Source: Streptomyces sp. CHD11 | GTDB taxonomy: Bacteria; Actinomycetota; Actinomycetes; Streptomycetales; Streptomycetaceae | DNA: 64,000 nucleotides | Assembly: GCF_018638295.1 (NCBI RefSeq) | Contig: NZ_JABTTS010000027.1 | Span: 111,229 to 175,228, forward strand | Direction: 5' to 3' | In this document: in pieces, positions 8,026-17,186 of the stretch | Layout: each line of letters opens with the position of its first letter | Position numbering within the stretch: position 1 is the first letter of the stretch | The notes under the pieces: generated by a model | Databases searched by the model: none | Told to the model about the DNA's origin: nothing | What the model saw: the letters and a program-made list of their open reading frames with translations, nothing else | Made by a program: the position numbers and the translations under genes

Positions 8026-9753
8026 GTGAACTACACCTACGCCGTCACCGCCGTCGCGCTCGTCGTCCTCTCGACGGTCCTCGTCGGCGCCTTCGGCCTG
8101 CGCATATCCCGCACCACGTCCGACTTCTACGTCGCCTCCCGCACCGTCGGCCCCCGCCTCAACGCCGCCGCCATCAGCGGTGAGTACCTCTCCGCCGCCT
8201 CCTTCCTCGGCATCGCGGGCCTGGTCCTGGTCCAGGGGCCCGACATGCTCTGGTACCCGGTCGGCTACACCGCCGGCTATCTGGTGCTGCTGCTGTTCGT
8301 CGCCGCCCCGCTGCGCCGCTCCGGCGCCTACACGCTGCCCGACTTCGCCGAGGCCCGGCTCGCCTCGCAGACGGTGCGGCGGCTCGCCGGAGCCTTCGTC
8401 GTCGGGGTCGGCTGGCTGTACCTGCTGCCCCAGCTCCAGGGCGCCGGGCTCACCCTGACCGTCCTCACCGGCGCGCCCGACTGGCTCGGCGGGGTCATCG
8501 TCGCCGTCGTGGTGACCGTCATCGTCGCCGCCGGCGGCATGCGCAGCATCACCTTCGTCCAGGCCTTCCAGTACTGGCTGAAACTCACCGCCCTGCTCGT
8601 CCCCGCCCTCTTCCTCATCCTCGCCTGGCAGAGCGACGGCGCGCCCAGCCACGCCTTCGACGAGCCCGCCGCCTTCCGCGAACAGCGGACGGTCCGCATC
8701 GAGGACACCCTCGACCTGAGGCTCGCCCGGCCCCTCACCGTGACCGTGGAGGGCACCGTGGACGGCCGGGACCACGACGGCACCGAGGTCGGCCTGTCCG
8801 CCGGCACCCACCGCATCGACGGCGGCACACGGCTCACCTTCGCCCGGGGCGCCGAGGTCCCCGCCGCCGGCCGCGGCGCCGACGACGCCCTCTCGCCCTC
8901 CCGCGCCGAATCCCGCGAGAAACGCCCCCTGTACGCCACGTACGGGCTGATTCTCGCCACCTTCTTCGGCACCATGGGCCTGCCCCACGTGGTCGTCCGC
9001 TTCTACACCAGTCCGCACGGAGTGGCCGCCCGCCGCACCACCGTCGCCGTCCTCGGCCTGATCGGCGCCTTCTACCTGCTGCCGCCGGTCTACGGCGCCC
9101 TGGGCCGGCTGTACGCCCCCGAGCTGACCCTCACCGGGAGCGCGGACGCCGCCGTGCTGCTGCTGCCCGGCCGGATGATCGGGGGAGTGGGCGGCGACCT
9201 CCTGGGCGCGCTGGTCGCCGGGGGCGCCTTCGCCGCGTTCCTCTCGACGGCCTCCGGGCTCACCATGGCCGTCGCCGGGGTCCTCACGCAGGACGTGCTG
9301 CCCTCCCGCGGTGTCCGGCACTTCCGGCTCGGCACCGTGTTCGCGATGGCCGTACCGCTCGGGGCGAGCGTCCTGGTCGGCGGTCTTCCGGTGGCCGACG
9401 CGGTGGGTCTCGCCTTCGCGGTCTCGGCCTCCTCGTTCTGTCCGCTGCTCGTCCTCGGCATCTGGTGGCGCCGGCTGACCCCGCCGGGCGCCGCCGCCGG
9501 GATGCTGGTGGGCGGCGGTTCCGCCTTCCTCGCCGTCGCCGCGACCATGACCGGCTACCCGGGCGAGGGTCCCTGGCACGCCCTGCTCGCCTGGCCCGCG
9601 CTGTGGTCGGTGCCGCTGGGCTTCCTCACCATGGTCCTGGTGTCCCTGGCCACCCCCGGCCGCGTACCTCCAGGCACGGCGGCGGTGCTGGCCCGCTTCC
9701 ACCTCCCGGAGGAACTGCGCTCGGAGGAACGGCGCACGGAGGTGTCGGCGTGA
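8026..9753 (+). CDS. Sodium:solute symporter, ActP-like (acetate/monocarboxylate family)
   Basis: A 575-residue polytopic transporter of the SSS family. The ActP-type signature region is present (ISGEYLSAASFLGIAGL, GYLVLLLFVAAPLRRSG, YTLPDFAEARL). An extracytoplasmic insert of about 60 residues (about 222-290) between transmembrane segments also matches ActP proteins. Substrate is probably a small carboxylate such as acetate or pyruvate, but this is not shown by sequence. The GTG start at 8026 follows a GGGGA ribosome site at long spacing. The stop overlaps the kinase start (GTGA), so transporter and sensor are coupled. Confidence 0.88.
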   Translation: MNYTYAVTAVALVVLSTVLVGAFGLRISRTTSDFYVASRTVGPRLNAAAISGEYLSAASFLGIAGLVLVQGPDMLWYPVGYTAGYLVLLLFVAAPLRRSGAYTLPDFAEARLASQTVRRLAGAFVVGVGWLYLLPQLQGAGLTLTVLTGAPDWLGGVIVAVVVTVIVAAGGMRSITFVQAFQYWLKLTALLVPALFLILAWQSDGAPSHAFDEPAAFREQRTVRIEDTLDLRLARPLTVTVEGTVDGRDHDGTEVGLSAGTHRIDGGTRLTFARGAEVPAAGRGADDALSPSRAESREKRPLYATYGLILATFFGTMGLPHVVVRFYTSPHGVAARRTTVAVLGLIGAFYLLPPVYGALGRLYAPELTLTGSADAAVLLLPGRMIGGVGGDLLGALVAGGAFAAFLSTASGLTMAVAGVLTQDVLPSRGVRHFRLGTVFAMAVPLGASVLVGGLPVADAVGLAFAVSASSFCPLLVLGIWWRRLTPPGAAAGMLVGGGSAFLAVAATMTGYPGEGPWHALLAWPALWSVPLGFLTMVLVSLATPGRVPPGTAAVLARFHLPEELRSEERRTEVSA

Positions 9754-10955
9754 GTGGTTTCCTCGCCGGTCTGCTCGTCGCCGTCCTGCCCCTGCTGGCC
9801 GCCGGATTCTGGCTGGGCCGGCGCACCGCCCGGCCCACCAGCCTCGTCGGGCTCGGCACCCCCGTCGAGCACGCCACCTTCGAGACCCTGCACACCGCCT
9901 CACTGGCCACACCCCCGCTCCGGGCGGGACTGACCGAGGAGACCGCCGGACGATCCGCCCGCAAGCTGCGCTCACTGCTGGGCACGGACGCGCTGTGCCT
10001 CACCGACCGCGATCAGGTGCTCGCCTGGGACGGCGCCGGCGCCCACCACCGCACCGAGATCATGGAACGCCTCACCGGCCCCCTCGACACCGGCCGGGGC
10101 GAGGCATTCCCGCTCACCTGTGACACCCCCGACTGCTCGGTGCGCTGGGCGGTCGTCGCCCCGCTCACCGTCGACGACCGGGTGCTCGGCGCCCTCGTCG
10201 CCTGCGCGCCCCGCGAGTCCGCCGTCCTGGTCCGGGCCGCCGGGGAGGTCGCCCGCTGGGTCTCCGTCCAGCTGGAACTCGCCGACCTCGACCAGTCCCG
10301 CACCCGTCTCATCGAGGCCGAGATCAGGGCGCTGCGGGCGCAGATCTCCCCGCACTTCATCTTCAACTCGCTGGCCGTGATCGCCTCGTTCGTGCGCACC
10401 GATCCGGAGCGTGCCCGGGAGCTGCTGCTCGAGTTCGCCGACTTCACCCGCTACTCGTTCCGCCGGCACGGCGACTTCACCACCCTGGCCGACGAGCTCC
10501 ACGCCATCGACCACTACCTGGCACTGGTCCGGGCCCGCTTCGGCGACCGCCTCTCCGTCACCCTGCAGATCGCCCCCGAGGTGCTGCCGGTCGCGCTGCC
10601 CTTCCTCTGTCTCCAGCCGCTCGTGGAGAACGCCGTCAAGCACGGGCTGGAGGGCAAGGCCGACCGGTGCCACATCCAGATCACCGCACAGGACGCCGGC
10701 GCCGAGGCTCTCGTCGTCATCGAGGACGACGGCGCCGGCATGGACCCCGTCCTGCTCCGCCGGATCCTCGCCCGCGAGGTCAGCCCCACCGGCGGAATCG
10801 GACTGTCCAACGTCGACGACCGGCTCCGCCAGGTGTACGGCGACGACCACGGGCTCGTCATCGAGACGGCCGTGGGGGCGGGCATGAAGATCACCGTCCG
10901 GCTGCCGAAGTACCAGCCGGGTGTGCACCTGGCGGGTCGGCTGTCCCCGAAATGA
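9750..10955 (+). CDS. LytS/YehU-type sensor histidine kinase
   Basis: A 401-residue kinase with one N-terminal membrane helix (about 4-22), a GAF-like middle (about 40-175), a His_kinase domain with phospho-acceptor H202 in QISPHFIFNSL, and a HATPase domain with N-box LQPLVENAVKHG and G-box IGLSNVDDRL. The GTG overlaps the symporter stop. It is the natural partner of the LytTR regulator at the other end of the operon. There is only one membrane helix rather than the multi-helix LytS sensor. Sensing may therefore go through the symporter or the GAF domain, which is inference. Confidence 0.9.
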   Translation: MSGFLAGLLVAVLPLLAAGFWLGRRTARPTSLVGLGTPVEHATFETLHTASLATPPLRAGLTEETAGRSARKLRSLLGTDALCLTDRDQVLAWDGAGAHHRTEIMERLTGPLDTGRGEAFPLTCDTPDCSVRWAVVAPLTVDDRVLGALVACAPRESAVLVRAAGEVARWVSVQLELADLDQSRTRLIEAEIRALRAQISPHFIFNSLAVIASFVRTDPERARELLLEFADFTRYSFRRHGDFTTLADELHAIDHYLALVRARFGDRLSVTLQIAPEVLPVALPFLCLQPLVENAVKHGLEGKADRCHIQITAQDAGAEALVVIEDDGAGMDPVLLRRILAREVSPTGGIGLSNVDDRLRQVYGDDHGLVIETAVGAGMKITVRLPKYQPGVHLAGRLSPK

Positions 10956-10977
10956 GGCCGGCCGCCCCGGGCACGGC

Positions 10978-11154
10978 TCAGGCGCTGCGGGTGGCCACCA
11001 TTCCCAAGGTGATCAGGCCCAGGACGACCCAGCCGAACCACAGCCAGCCGTTGCTGCCGAGCGCCACCGTGTACGCGGTCACGGCGACCAGCGCGCCTAC
11101 GGTGAGTGCTCCCATGGTCTTCGTCGACGTGGAACCGTTCGTGGTACTGGGCAT
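10978..11154 (-). CDS. Small conserved membrane protein, 58 residues
   Basis: The reading frame encodes 58 residues: a Ser/Thr-rich start (MPSTTNGSTSTKTMG) and two hydrophobic helices (about 15-33 and 38-53), ending VATRSA. GAGGAGG lies 7 bases before the ATG, which strongly supports translation. It converges on the kinase gene with 22 bases between stops. Function unknown. Confidence 0.7.
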   Translation of the reverse strand: MPSTTNGSTSTKTMGALTVGALVAVTAYTVALGSNGWLWFGWVVLGLITLGMVATRSA

Positions 11155-11294
11155 CGCAACACCCTCCTCATGGTTCGGCTGTCTCCATGGTGCCCCCGTT
11201 CCGCGCTTTTAGGGCGTACGCGGTCACAGGCGACCCCGTCGTCACGCGGAGCATCGCCATCGCCACGGTCCGTGTCCGCCGGGGGTTCCGTGAC

Positions 11295-11316
11295 GCCCCG
11301 CCCCGGCCGGCGGGGC
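11295..11316 (-). terminator. Hairpin downstream of ctaG
   Basis: Perfect 8-bp arms GCCCCGCC / GGCGGGGC around a 6-base loop, about 40 bases past the ctaG stop in its direction of transcription. Confidence 0.5.
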
Positions 11317-11354
11317 AACCGCCCCGGGAGCGGTCGCGGGGGACGGGGCGACCT

Positions 11355-12305
11355 CTAGCGCCCGGGGGTGTTCAGAGAGGCGAGATAGGCGTTGTACGCC
11401 TGGAGCTCCCTGTCCCCGTCCCGCTCGGCGGCACGGTCCTGTCGCTTCGCCTGCCGCTGGTCCGAGGCGTACCACTGGAACAGCAGTGCGATCAGGACCA
11501 GTACGGAGGGAACCTCGCTGAACGCCCAGGCGATGCCGCCGGCCGCGTTCTGGTCGGACAGCGCGTCGATGCCGAGCGAGCCGGGCGGGTTGTCGAAGGT
11601 CGTGATCATCGGTGTCGACGCCATCATCAGCGCGATGCCGAAGAAGGCGTGGAACGGCATGCCCGCGAACAATTCCAGCATGCGCATCAGGTGGCCGGGG
11701 CGGTGCGGACCCGGGTCCACGCCCATGATCGGCCAGAAGAAGACCAGGCCCACGGCGAGGAAGTGCACCATCATCGCGATGTGGCCCACCTGGGAGCCCA
11801 TCAGGAAGTCGAACAGAGGTGTGAAATACAGGCCGTACAGGCTGGCGATGAACAGCGGGATGGTGAACACGGGATGGGTGACGATCCGCATGTAATGGCT
11901 GTGCAGCAGCATCAGCAGCAGTTCACGCGGCCCCTTGCGGCCCCGCCCGGCCGGCGGCAGCGCGCGCAGGGCCAGGGTGATCGGGGCGCCGAGCAGGATC
12001 AGAATCGGGGACACCATGCTGATCATCATGTGCTGGACCATGTGCACGCTGAACATGACCATGCCGTAGTCGTTCAGCGCCGTGCACATCATCAGCCCGA
12101 TGCTCAGCACGCCGGTGCCGAACGCGACGGTCCGCCCCACCGGCCACTTGTCACCGCGCCGCACCAGCCGCACCACTCCGTAGCCGTACAGCGCCAGTCC
12201 CAGCAGACACGCGACGAGGAAGAACGGGTCGGCCGACCAGGCGAGCCCCCGTCCCAGCGTGAACGGCGGCAGATCCATCGTCATGCCGTGCCCGCTGTGA
12301 TCCAT
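11355..12305 (-). CDS. ctaG: CtaG-family cytochrome c oxidase assembly protein
   Basis: A 316-residue membrane protein of the caa3_CtaG family with about seven hydrophobic helices. It has a histidine/methionine-rich N-terminus (MDHSGHGMTMDLPPF) and several membrane histidines (VHMVQHMMISM, HSHYMRIVTHP, HIAMMVHFL) suited to copper delivery to the oxidase Cu centre. The C-terminal tail is soluble and charged. The ATG is preceded by AAGGGAG. It is a single gene, separated from the upstream pfkA by a strong hairpin. Confidence 0.88.
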   Translation of the reverse strand: MDHSGHGMTMDLPPFTLGRGLAWSADPFFLVACLLGLALYGYGVVRLVRRGDKWPVGRTVAFGTGVLSIGLMMCTALNDYGMVMFSVHMVQHMMISMVSPILILLGAPITLALRALPPAGRGRKGPRELLLMLLHSHYMRIVTHPVFTIPLFIASLYGLYFTPLFDFLMGSQVGHIAMMVHFLAVGLVFFWPIMGVDPGPHRPGHLMRMLELFAGMPFHAFFGIALMMASTPMITTFDNPPGSLGIDALSDQNAAGGIAWAFSEVPSVLVLIALLFQWYASDQRQAKRQDRAAERDGDRELQAYNAYLASLNTPGR

Positions 12306-12355
12306 CCGCCGGCTCCCTTTTCGTGCAGGTTGTACCCGATCCGTCCGCGCTCAGA

Positions 12356-12399
12356 GTACGACCGACCCCGGCCACACCGGTGACCGGGGTCGGTCGTAC
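12356..12399 (-). terminator. Strong hairpin downstream of pfkA
   Basis: Perfect 16-bp arms GTACGACCGACCCCGG / CCGGGGTCGGTCGTAC with a 12-base loop that itself contains CACCGGTG. It lies between the pfkA stop and the ctaG start, both read leftward, so it ends pfkA transcription. Confidence 0.75.
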
Positions 12400-12449
12400 G
12401 CCCCGCGGTCCGCAGCGAACCCAGCCGAGCCCTTATCGGCGCCGCGCAC

Positions 12450-13475
12450 TCACAGCACGCACTGCGCCTCCGCGTACCGCGAGTCCGGCACCGTCTTCAG
12501 CGTCTCCACCGCCTCCGCGAGAGGCACCGTCACGATGTCCGTGCCCCGCAGCGCGGTCAGCCGGCCGAACTCCCCCCGGTGCACCGCCTCCACCGCGTGC
12601 CATCCGAACCGGGTCGCCAGCACCCGGTCGTACGCGGTGGGCGTCCCGCCACGCTGTACATGCCCGAGGATCACCGGCCGCGCCTCCTTGCCGAGCCGTT
12701 CCTCCAGCTCGAGGGAGAGCTGCCGGGCGATCCCGGCGAACCGCTCATGCCCGTAGACGTCCTTGCCGCCCTCGTCGAAGTCCATCGTGCCGGGCCTCGG
12801 CTTGGCGCCCTCCGCCGCGACCACGATCGCGAACCGCTTGCCGGCCGAGAACCGCTCGCCGACCTTCGCGGTCAGCTCGTCGATGTCGAAGGGCCGCTCC
12901 GGTACGACGACGGCGTGCGCGCCCGCCGCCATGCCCGAGTGCAGTGCGATCCAGCCCGTGTGCCGGCCCATGACCTCCACGATCAGCACCCGCTGATGGG
13001 ACTCGGCGGTGGTCTTCAGCCGGTCGAGGGCCTCGGTCGCCACCCCGACGGCCGTGTCGAAGCCGAACGTGACGTCGGTGCCGGCGATGTCGTTGTCGAT
13101 GGTCTTCGGCACACCGACTATCGGCAGGCCGTTGTCGGACAGCAGCCGGGCCGCCTTCAGGGTGCCCTCACCGCCGATCGGGATGATCGCGTCGAGGCCC
13201 AGCTCCCGGACGTGTCCCCGGGCCCGCTCCACACCGTCCCGCAGGTGCTCGGGGCGTACCCGCGAGGAGCCGAGGACGGTGCCGCCGCGGGTGAGGATGC
13301 CGCTCACCGCGTCGAGGTCGAGCTTGAGGTAGTCGGCCTCCAGCAGGCCCTTCCACCCGTCGCGGAAGCCGATGACCTCGTCGCCGTGGTCGACGACGGC
13401 ACGGTGCACGACGGACCGGATGACGGCGTTCAGACCGGGGCAGTCGCCGCCGGACGTGAGGACACCAATGCGCAT
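12450..13475 (-). CDS. pfkA: 6-phosphofructokinase, ATP-type
   Basis: A 341-residue actinobacterial phosphofructokinase of glycolysis. SGGDCPGLNA near the start binds nucleotide, GVPKTIDND (121-129) carries the catalytic aspartates, and MGRHTGW binds fructose-6-phosphate. Residue 104 is glycine in GGEGTL; relatives that use pyrophosphate have aspartate there (GGEDTL), so this should use ATP. The length equals that of the Streptomyces PfkA enzymes. The ATG is the first codon of the conserved MRIGVLTSGG. It is monocistronic, with a hairpin downstream. Confidence 0.94.
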   Translation of the reverse strand: MRIGVLTSGGDCPGLNAVIRSVVHRAVVDHGDEVIGFRDGWKGLLEADYLKLDLDAVSGILTRGGTVLGSSRVRPEHLRDGVERARGHVRELGLDAIIPIGGEGTLKAARLLSDNGLPIVGVPKTIDNDIAGTDVTFGFDTAVGVATEALDRLKTTAESHQRVLIVEVMGRHTGWIALHSGMAAGAHAVVVPERPFDIDELTAKVGERFSAGKRFAIVVAAEGAKPRPGTMDFDEGGKDVYGHERFAGIARQLSLELEERLGKEARPVILGHVQRGGTPTAYDRVLATRFGWHAVEAVHRGEFGRLTALRGTDIVTVPLAEAVETLKTVPDSRYAEAQCVL

Positions 13476-13614
13476 AGCCCGAAACAACCTTCTCGATGTG
13501 GGCCGGACCGGACCGCGCTGTCCGGCTCGATCCCCGCCACCCTAGCGGCTCCGAGGGGCCCGGCCGCATCCGGCGTCCGCCTGCTGGACGACCCCGCTCA
13601 CCTGTGCGGAGCAG

Positions 13615-13647
13615 GCGTCAGACGGGCCGCCCGGACCCGTCCGACGC
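13615..13647 (-). terminator. Hairpin downstream of gatD
   Basis: Arms GCGTCaGACGGG / CCCGTCcGACGC (11 of 12 paired) around a 9-base loop, just past the gatD stop. It ends the murT-gatD operon. Confidence 0.5.
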
Positions 13648-13673
13648 CCGGTGGCCACGGGCGCGCGGACGCC

Positions 13674-14402
13674 TCACGCGGGCTGCTGGGCCGCCGCGAT
13701 CCGCTCGCCCCGCAGGGCCTCGTACCAGCGGTCGTCCGTCGGCGGCAGCGCGTTGACGTCCAGCGCCAGCTTCAGCAGCAGGTCGGCGATCTGCGGGTTG
13801 CGGGCGAGTACGGGGCCGTGCATGTACGTGCCGAAGACGGTGCCGTTGAACGCGCCCTCGGTGCCGTCCCCGGTGCCGTTGCCGTTGCCGAAGCGCACCT
13901 GGGCGAGCGGGCGCGCCGAGGGACCCAGATGGGTGACGCCCTGGTGGTTCTCGAACCCGGTCAGCGGGGGCAGTCCCAGCTGCGGGTTGATGTCCCCCAG
14001 CACGTCGCCCACGCACCGGTCGCCCTCGCCGCGCACCGAGACCACGTCGAGCAGACCGAGACCGGGCTCGCGCTGGCCGAGGTCGTTGATGAACTCGTGG
14101 CCGAGGATCTGGTAGCCGGCGCACACCGAGAAGACGATCGCGCCGTTCTCCACCGCGCGGTGGAGTCCGCCGTCCCGGCGCAGCCGCTCGGCGGCCAGCC
14201 GCTGCGGACGGTCCTCGCCGCCGCCGATCAGATAGATGTCGCCGGAGGTCGGGATGGGCTGGTCGCTGCGCACGTCGAGTCGCGCCACGTCCAGGCCGCG
14301 CTGGCGCGCCCGGCGCTCGACGACGAGGGCGTTGCCCTGGTCGCCGTAGGTGCTGAGCAGGTCCGGATAGATCCAGACGACCCGCAGCTGGTTGTCACTC
14401 AC
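13674..14402 (-). CDS. gatD: Lipid II isoglutaminyl synthase, glutamine amidotransferase subunit
   Basis: A 242-residue class-I glutamine amidotransferase that supplies ammonia to MurT for amidating the D-glutamate of the lipid II stem peptide. The nucleophile is C94 in FSVCAGYQILG, the same position as in S. aureus GatD, and a catalytic histidine lies in GTYMHGP. The GTG start has AGGGGA 6 bases upstream. It follows murT by 24 bases and ends in a hairpin. Cytosolic, at the membrane face. Confidence 0.93.
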   Translation of the reverse strand: MSDNQLRVVWIYPDLLSTYGDQGNALVVERRARQRGLDVARLDVRSDQPIPTSGDIYLIGGGEDRPQRLAAERLRRDGGLHRAVENGAIVFSVCAGYQILGHEFINDLGQREPGLGLLDVVSVRGEGDRCVGDVLGDINPQLGLPPLTGFENHQGVTHLGPSARPLAQVRFGNGNGTGDGTEGAFNGTVFGTYMHGPVLARNPQIADLLLKLALDVNALPPTDDRWYEALRGERIAAAQQPA

Positions 14403-14426
14403 TTCAAGTCCCCTGAGGTGTCGTGG

Positions 14427-15665
14427 TCAGTTGCCGACGCGGCGGCGCAGGTCCTGGAACGCGGTGTAGTTGGCGATGACCTCGATCCGGCCCGGCGGGC
14501 AGAGCTGCACCGCCTGGTCGAGGTTCTCGCAGACCTGGAACTGCTGGTTCGCGACCTCCAGCCGCACCGCGAGGTCCAGCTTCCGGTCGCCGACGACGCA
14601 GATCGGGTGGCCGGTCAGCCGCGTGTAGTCGACGTCCCACAGCCAGGAGGTGTCGGTGCCGTCGGCGCCGCGCGCGTTCACCGAGAGGATCACCGGAGTC
14701 GGCGGCGGGTCGATCAGCGAGAACGTCTCCAGCCAGCCCGCGGGGTTCTTGGCGAGCAGCAGGCGCAGATCACGGCCCTCGAACTGGACCACGTCATAGC
14801 GGCCGGCCACCGCCTGCACCTGGTACATGCGCTCCAGGGCGACCTGCGGCGGCACCCCGAAGACGGCGGCGACGGCCGCGGAGGACGCGGCGTTGGCCTT
14901 GTTGGCGCGGCCCGGCAACTGGAGGTGGATCGGCCAGGCGGAGCCGTGCGGGTCGAGGACGTGGTCGCCGGAGAGCGCCCAGCTCGGGGTCGGCCGGCGG
15001 AATCCGCACTCGCCGCAGAACCAGTCGTCGCCCGGGCGCTGCATCACACCGCCGCAGGACGGGCAGGACCAGGCGTCGTCCTTCCACATCTGGCCGGCGG
15101 CGACCCAGATCACGTTGGGGGAGGAGGACGCGGCCCACACCACCAGCGGGTCGTCGGCGTTGGCGACGATGACGGCCTTGGAGCCGGCCAGTCCCTCGCG
15201 CCAGTTCTCCGCGAGCATCCGGGTCTCGGCGGCGCGGTCGAGCTGGTCGCGGGAGAGGTTGAGCAGGGCGATGCACTTCGGGTCGGTGTCCCGGGCCACA
15301 CCGGCCAGGTACTTCTCGTCGACCTCGATCACGCCGAACTTCGACTCCGAGCCGCCCGCGAGCGCCGAGGTGATGCCGGCCGGCATGTTGGCGCCGAGCG
15401 CGTTGGACACGACCGGTCCCGCGGCGCGCAGTGCCTCGGCGATGAGCCTGGTCGTCGTGGTCTTGCCGTTGGTCGCCGAGACCAGGACACAGTCCAGGTT
15501 CTGCGCGAGCCGGGCGAGGAGATCGGGGTCCAGTTTGAGTGCCACCCGGCCGCCGATCACCGAGCCGCTGCCTCGTCCGGCGGCGCGGGAGGCCGCCGCG
15601 ACCGCCTTGCCCGCGGTCACGGCCAGCTTGGCCCGCGGCGAGAGCGGGTCCGAGTTGCCTGCCAT
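14427..15665 (-). CDS. murT: Lipid II isoglutaminyl synthase, Mur-ligase subunit
   Basis: A 412-residue Mur-ligase-like protein that activates the stem-peptide glutamate with ATP and amidates it with GatD. The P-loop is SATNGKTTTT (63-72). An inserted zinc ribbon carries CPSCGG and CGECG pairs. The C-terminal DUF1727 domain follows. A GGAGGA ribosome site lies upstream of the ATG. It forms an operon with gatD and diverges from def. Amidation of lipid II is important for peptidoglycan cross-linking in Gram-positive bacteria. Confidence 0.93.
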   Translation of the reverse strand: MAGNSDPLSPRAKLAVTAGKAVAAASRAAGRGSGSVIGGRVALKLDPDLLARLAQNLDCVLVSATNGKTTTTRLIAEALRAAGPVVSNALGANMPAGITSALAGGSESKFGVIEVDEKYLAGVARDTDPKCIALLNLSRDQLDRAAETRMLAENWREGLAGSKAVIVANADDPLVVWAASSSPNVIWVAAGQMWKDDAWSCPSCGGVMQRPGDDWFCGECGFRRPTPSWALSGDHVLDPHGSAWPIHLQLPGRANKANAASSAAVAAVFGVPPQVALERMYQVQAVAGRYDVVQFEGRDLRLLLAKNPAGWLETFSLIDPPPTPVILSVNARGADGTDTSWLWDVDYTRLTGHPICVVGDRKLDLAVRLEVANQQFQVCENLDQAVQLCPPGRIEVIANYTAFQDLRRRVGN

Positions 15666-15811
15666 CAGTTCTCGATCCTCCTTGCGTACGCGCCGCGTCT
15701 GTGCCTGACGGCCACGTGGTGAGACCTCAGCCTATCGAGGTCCGTTCGCACTCCAGAACCGCGGCACCGTTGTGAGACGGGCATTGCTGGGAGGACCGTA
15801 CCCTTGCCGCC

Positions 15812-16357
15812 ATGCGACACGGCTCCATCCCCGGCGTCCAGGGACGCGTTCGGCCCCTCACCCTGCTCGGCGACCCGGTGCTGCACGCGCCCTGCCGGGA
15901 GGCGGCCGGCTTCGGTCCGGAACTCGCCCGCCTGGTGGAGGACTTGTTCGCGACGATGTACGCGGCCCAGGGGGTGGGCCTGGCGGCCAACCAGGTCGGC
16001 GAGCCGCTGAGGGTGTTCGTCTACGACTGCCCGGACGACGAGGACGTCCGGCACCGGGGGCATCTGGTGAACCCGCGGCTGGTCGAGACGGACGGAGTGG
16101 TGGTGCGCGGCCCGGAGGGCTGTCTGTCACTGCCCGGTCTGGAGGCGGGGACAGAGCGGTACGACCACGCCGTCGTCGAGGGTTTCACGGTGACCGGAGA
16201 ACCGGTCACCGTCCACGGCACAGGCTTCTTCGCCCGCTGCCTGCAACACGAGTACGACCACCTCGAGGGCCGGATCTACGCCGACCGTCTGGCCGGATGG
16301 CGCCACCGCAGACTCATGCGCCGGGCCGGCCGGGCCTCCTGGAACCGGCAGGGCTGA
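15812..16357 (+). CDS. def: Peptide deformylase
   Basis: A 181-residue metalloenzyme removing the formyl group from nascent proteins. All three motifs are intact: GVGLAANQ, EGCLSLPG (metal-binding cysteine) and QHEYDHLEG (two metal histidines and catalytic glutamate). It is rightward and alone, divergent from murT. Streptomyces carry several deformylases; which paralogue this is cannot be told here. Confidence 0.93.
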   Translation: MRHGSIPGVQGRVRPLTLLGDPVLHAPCREAAGFGPELARLVEDLFATMYAAQGVGLAANQVGEPLRVFVYDCPDDEDVRHRGHLVNPRLVETDGVVVRGPEGCLSLPGLEAGTERYDHAVVEGFTVTGEPVTVHGTGFFARCLQHEYDHLEGRIYADRLAGWRHRRLMRRAGRASWNRQG

Positions 16358-16467
16358 GACCCCGGCGCCGGGCGTCGGAGGGGCGTCCGTGCGCCCGGTG
16401 GACGGGGGCCCCGCGACGGTGCGTCCTCGATGCCGCCCGGGGCCGCGGTGGCGTGCGGGGCGGTGGG

Positions 16468-17109
16468 TCAGAAGCCCGGGCCGCCGGCCTTGTCGCCGGC
16501 CGCCGCCAGCCGCCCCCACAGCAGGTCCGCCAGGCTGCCCACCAACTCCGCCCGGGAGCAGGGACGTTCGCCGAGCCACCAGTCACCGGCCGCGTGCATC
16601 ATGCCGACGATGCCGTGTCCCCACACCCGGGCCAGCTGCTGGCTGCCCGGCCCCATGTCCAGCCGCTCCCCGATCACCTGGGCCAGTTCCTCGCCCATCC
16701 GCCGCAGCAGTGGCGCCGAGTGCTTGCCGACGTCGAAGCCCTGGTCGCCCGGCGTCCCCTCCGCCGGATGCATCAGGAACCGGTACACCTGGGGCCGCGC
16801 CTCGATCGCCGACAGATAGGTGTCCAGCGTGGCCTCGACCCGCTCGCGCCGCTCCGCGGGGGCGTCCAGGGCGGCCCGCAGCGAATCCAGCAGCGCGTCG
16901 GTGTGCCGGGTGGCCAGAGCCGCGTACAGTCCTCCCTTGTCGCCGAAGTGCCGGTAGAGGATGGGCTTGGTGATGCCGGCCTCGGCGGCGATGGCGTTCA
17001 TCGAGGCCCCCGGGCCGTCGCGCAGCACCACCCGGTCGGCGGCCTCCAACAGCTCGCGCCGTCGTCGGTCGGCGGACCGCTGCTGATCGGTCCGCTGTGT
17101 GGTGTCCAT
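16468..17109 (-). CDS. TetR-family regulator of the divergent acyl-CoA dehydrogenase
   Basis: A 213-residue repressor with an N-terminal helix-turn-helix (about 15-62; AIAAEAGITKPILYRHFGDK) and a helical ligand-binding domain. GGGGAGAG precedes the ATG. It diverges from an acyl-CoA dehydrogenase gene across 173 bases that hold several inverted repeats and a promoter, so it probably represses both and responds to an acyl-CoA or free acid. The ligand is not known. Confidence 0.9.
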   Translation of the reverse strand: MDTTQRTDQQRSADRRRRELLEAADRVVLRDGPGASMNAIAAEAGITKPILYRHFGDKGGLYAALATRHTDALLDSLRAALDAPAERRERVEATLDTYLSAIEARPQVYRFLMHPAEGTPGDQGFDVGKHSAPLLRRMGEELAQVIGERLDMGPGSQQLARVWGHGIVGMMHAAGDWWLGERPCSRAELVGSLADLLWGRLAAAGDKAGGPGF

Positions 17110-17186
17110 GAGCTCTCCCCACCCGTGCTGGTTCGGTGACGCCTGCGCAAACTAACACTGAAGGTCCTGTGGTCATCGAACGGGAT

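Noticed and set aside
12579..15722. Long open frame on the plus strand across pfkA, gatD and murT
   Set aside because: It is antisense to three well-recognised genes; high third-position GC keeps it open. Its composition (Arg/Gly/Val/Asp-rich) matches no family.
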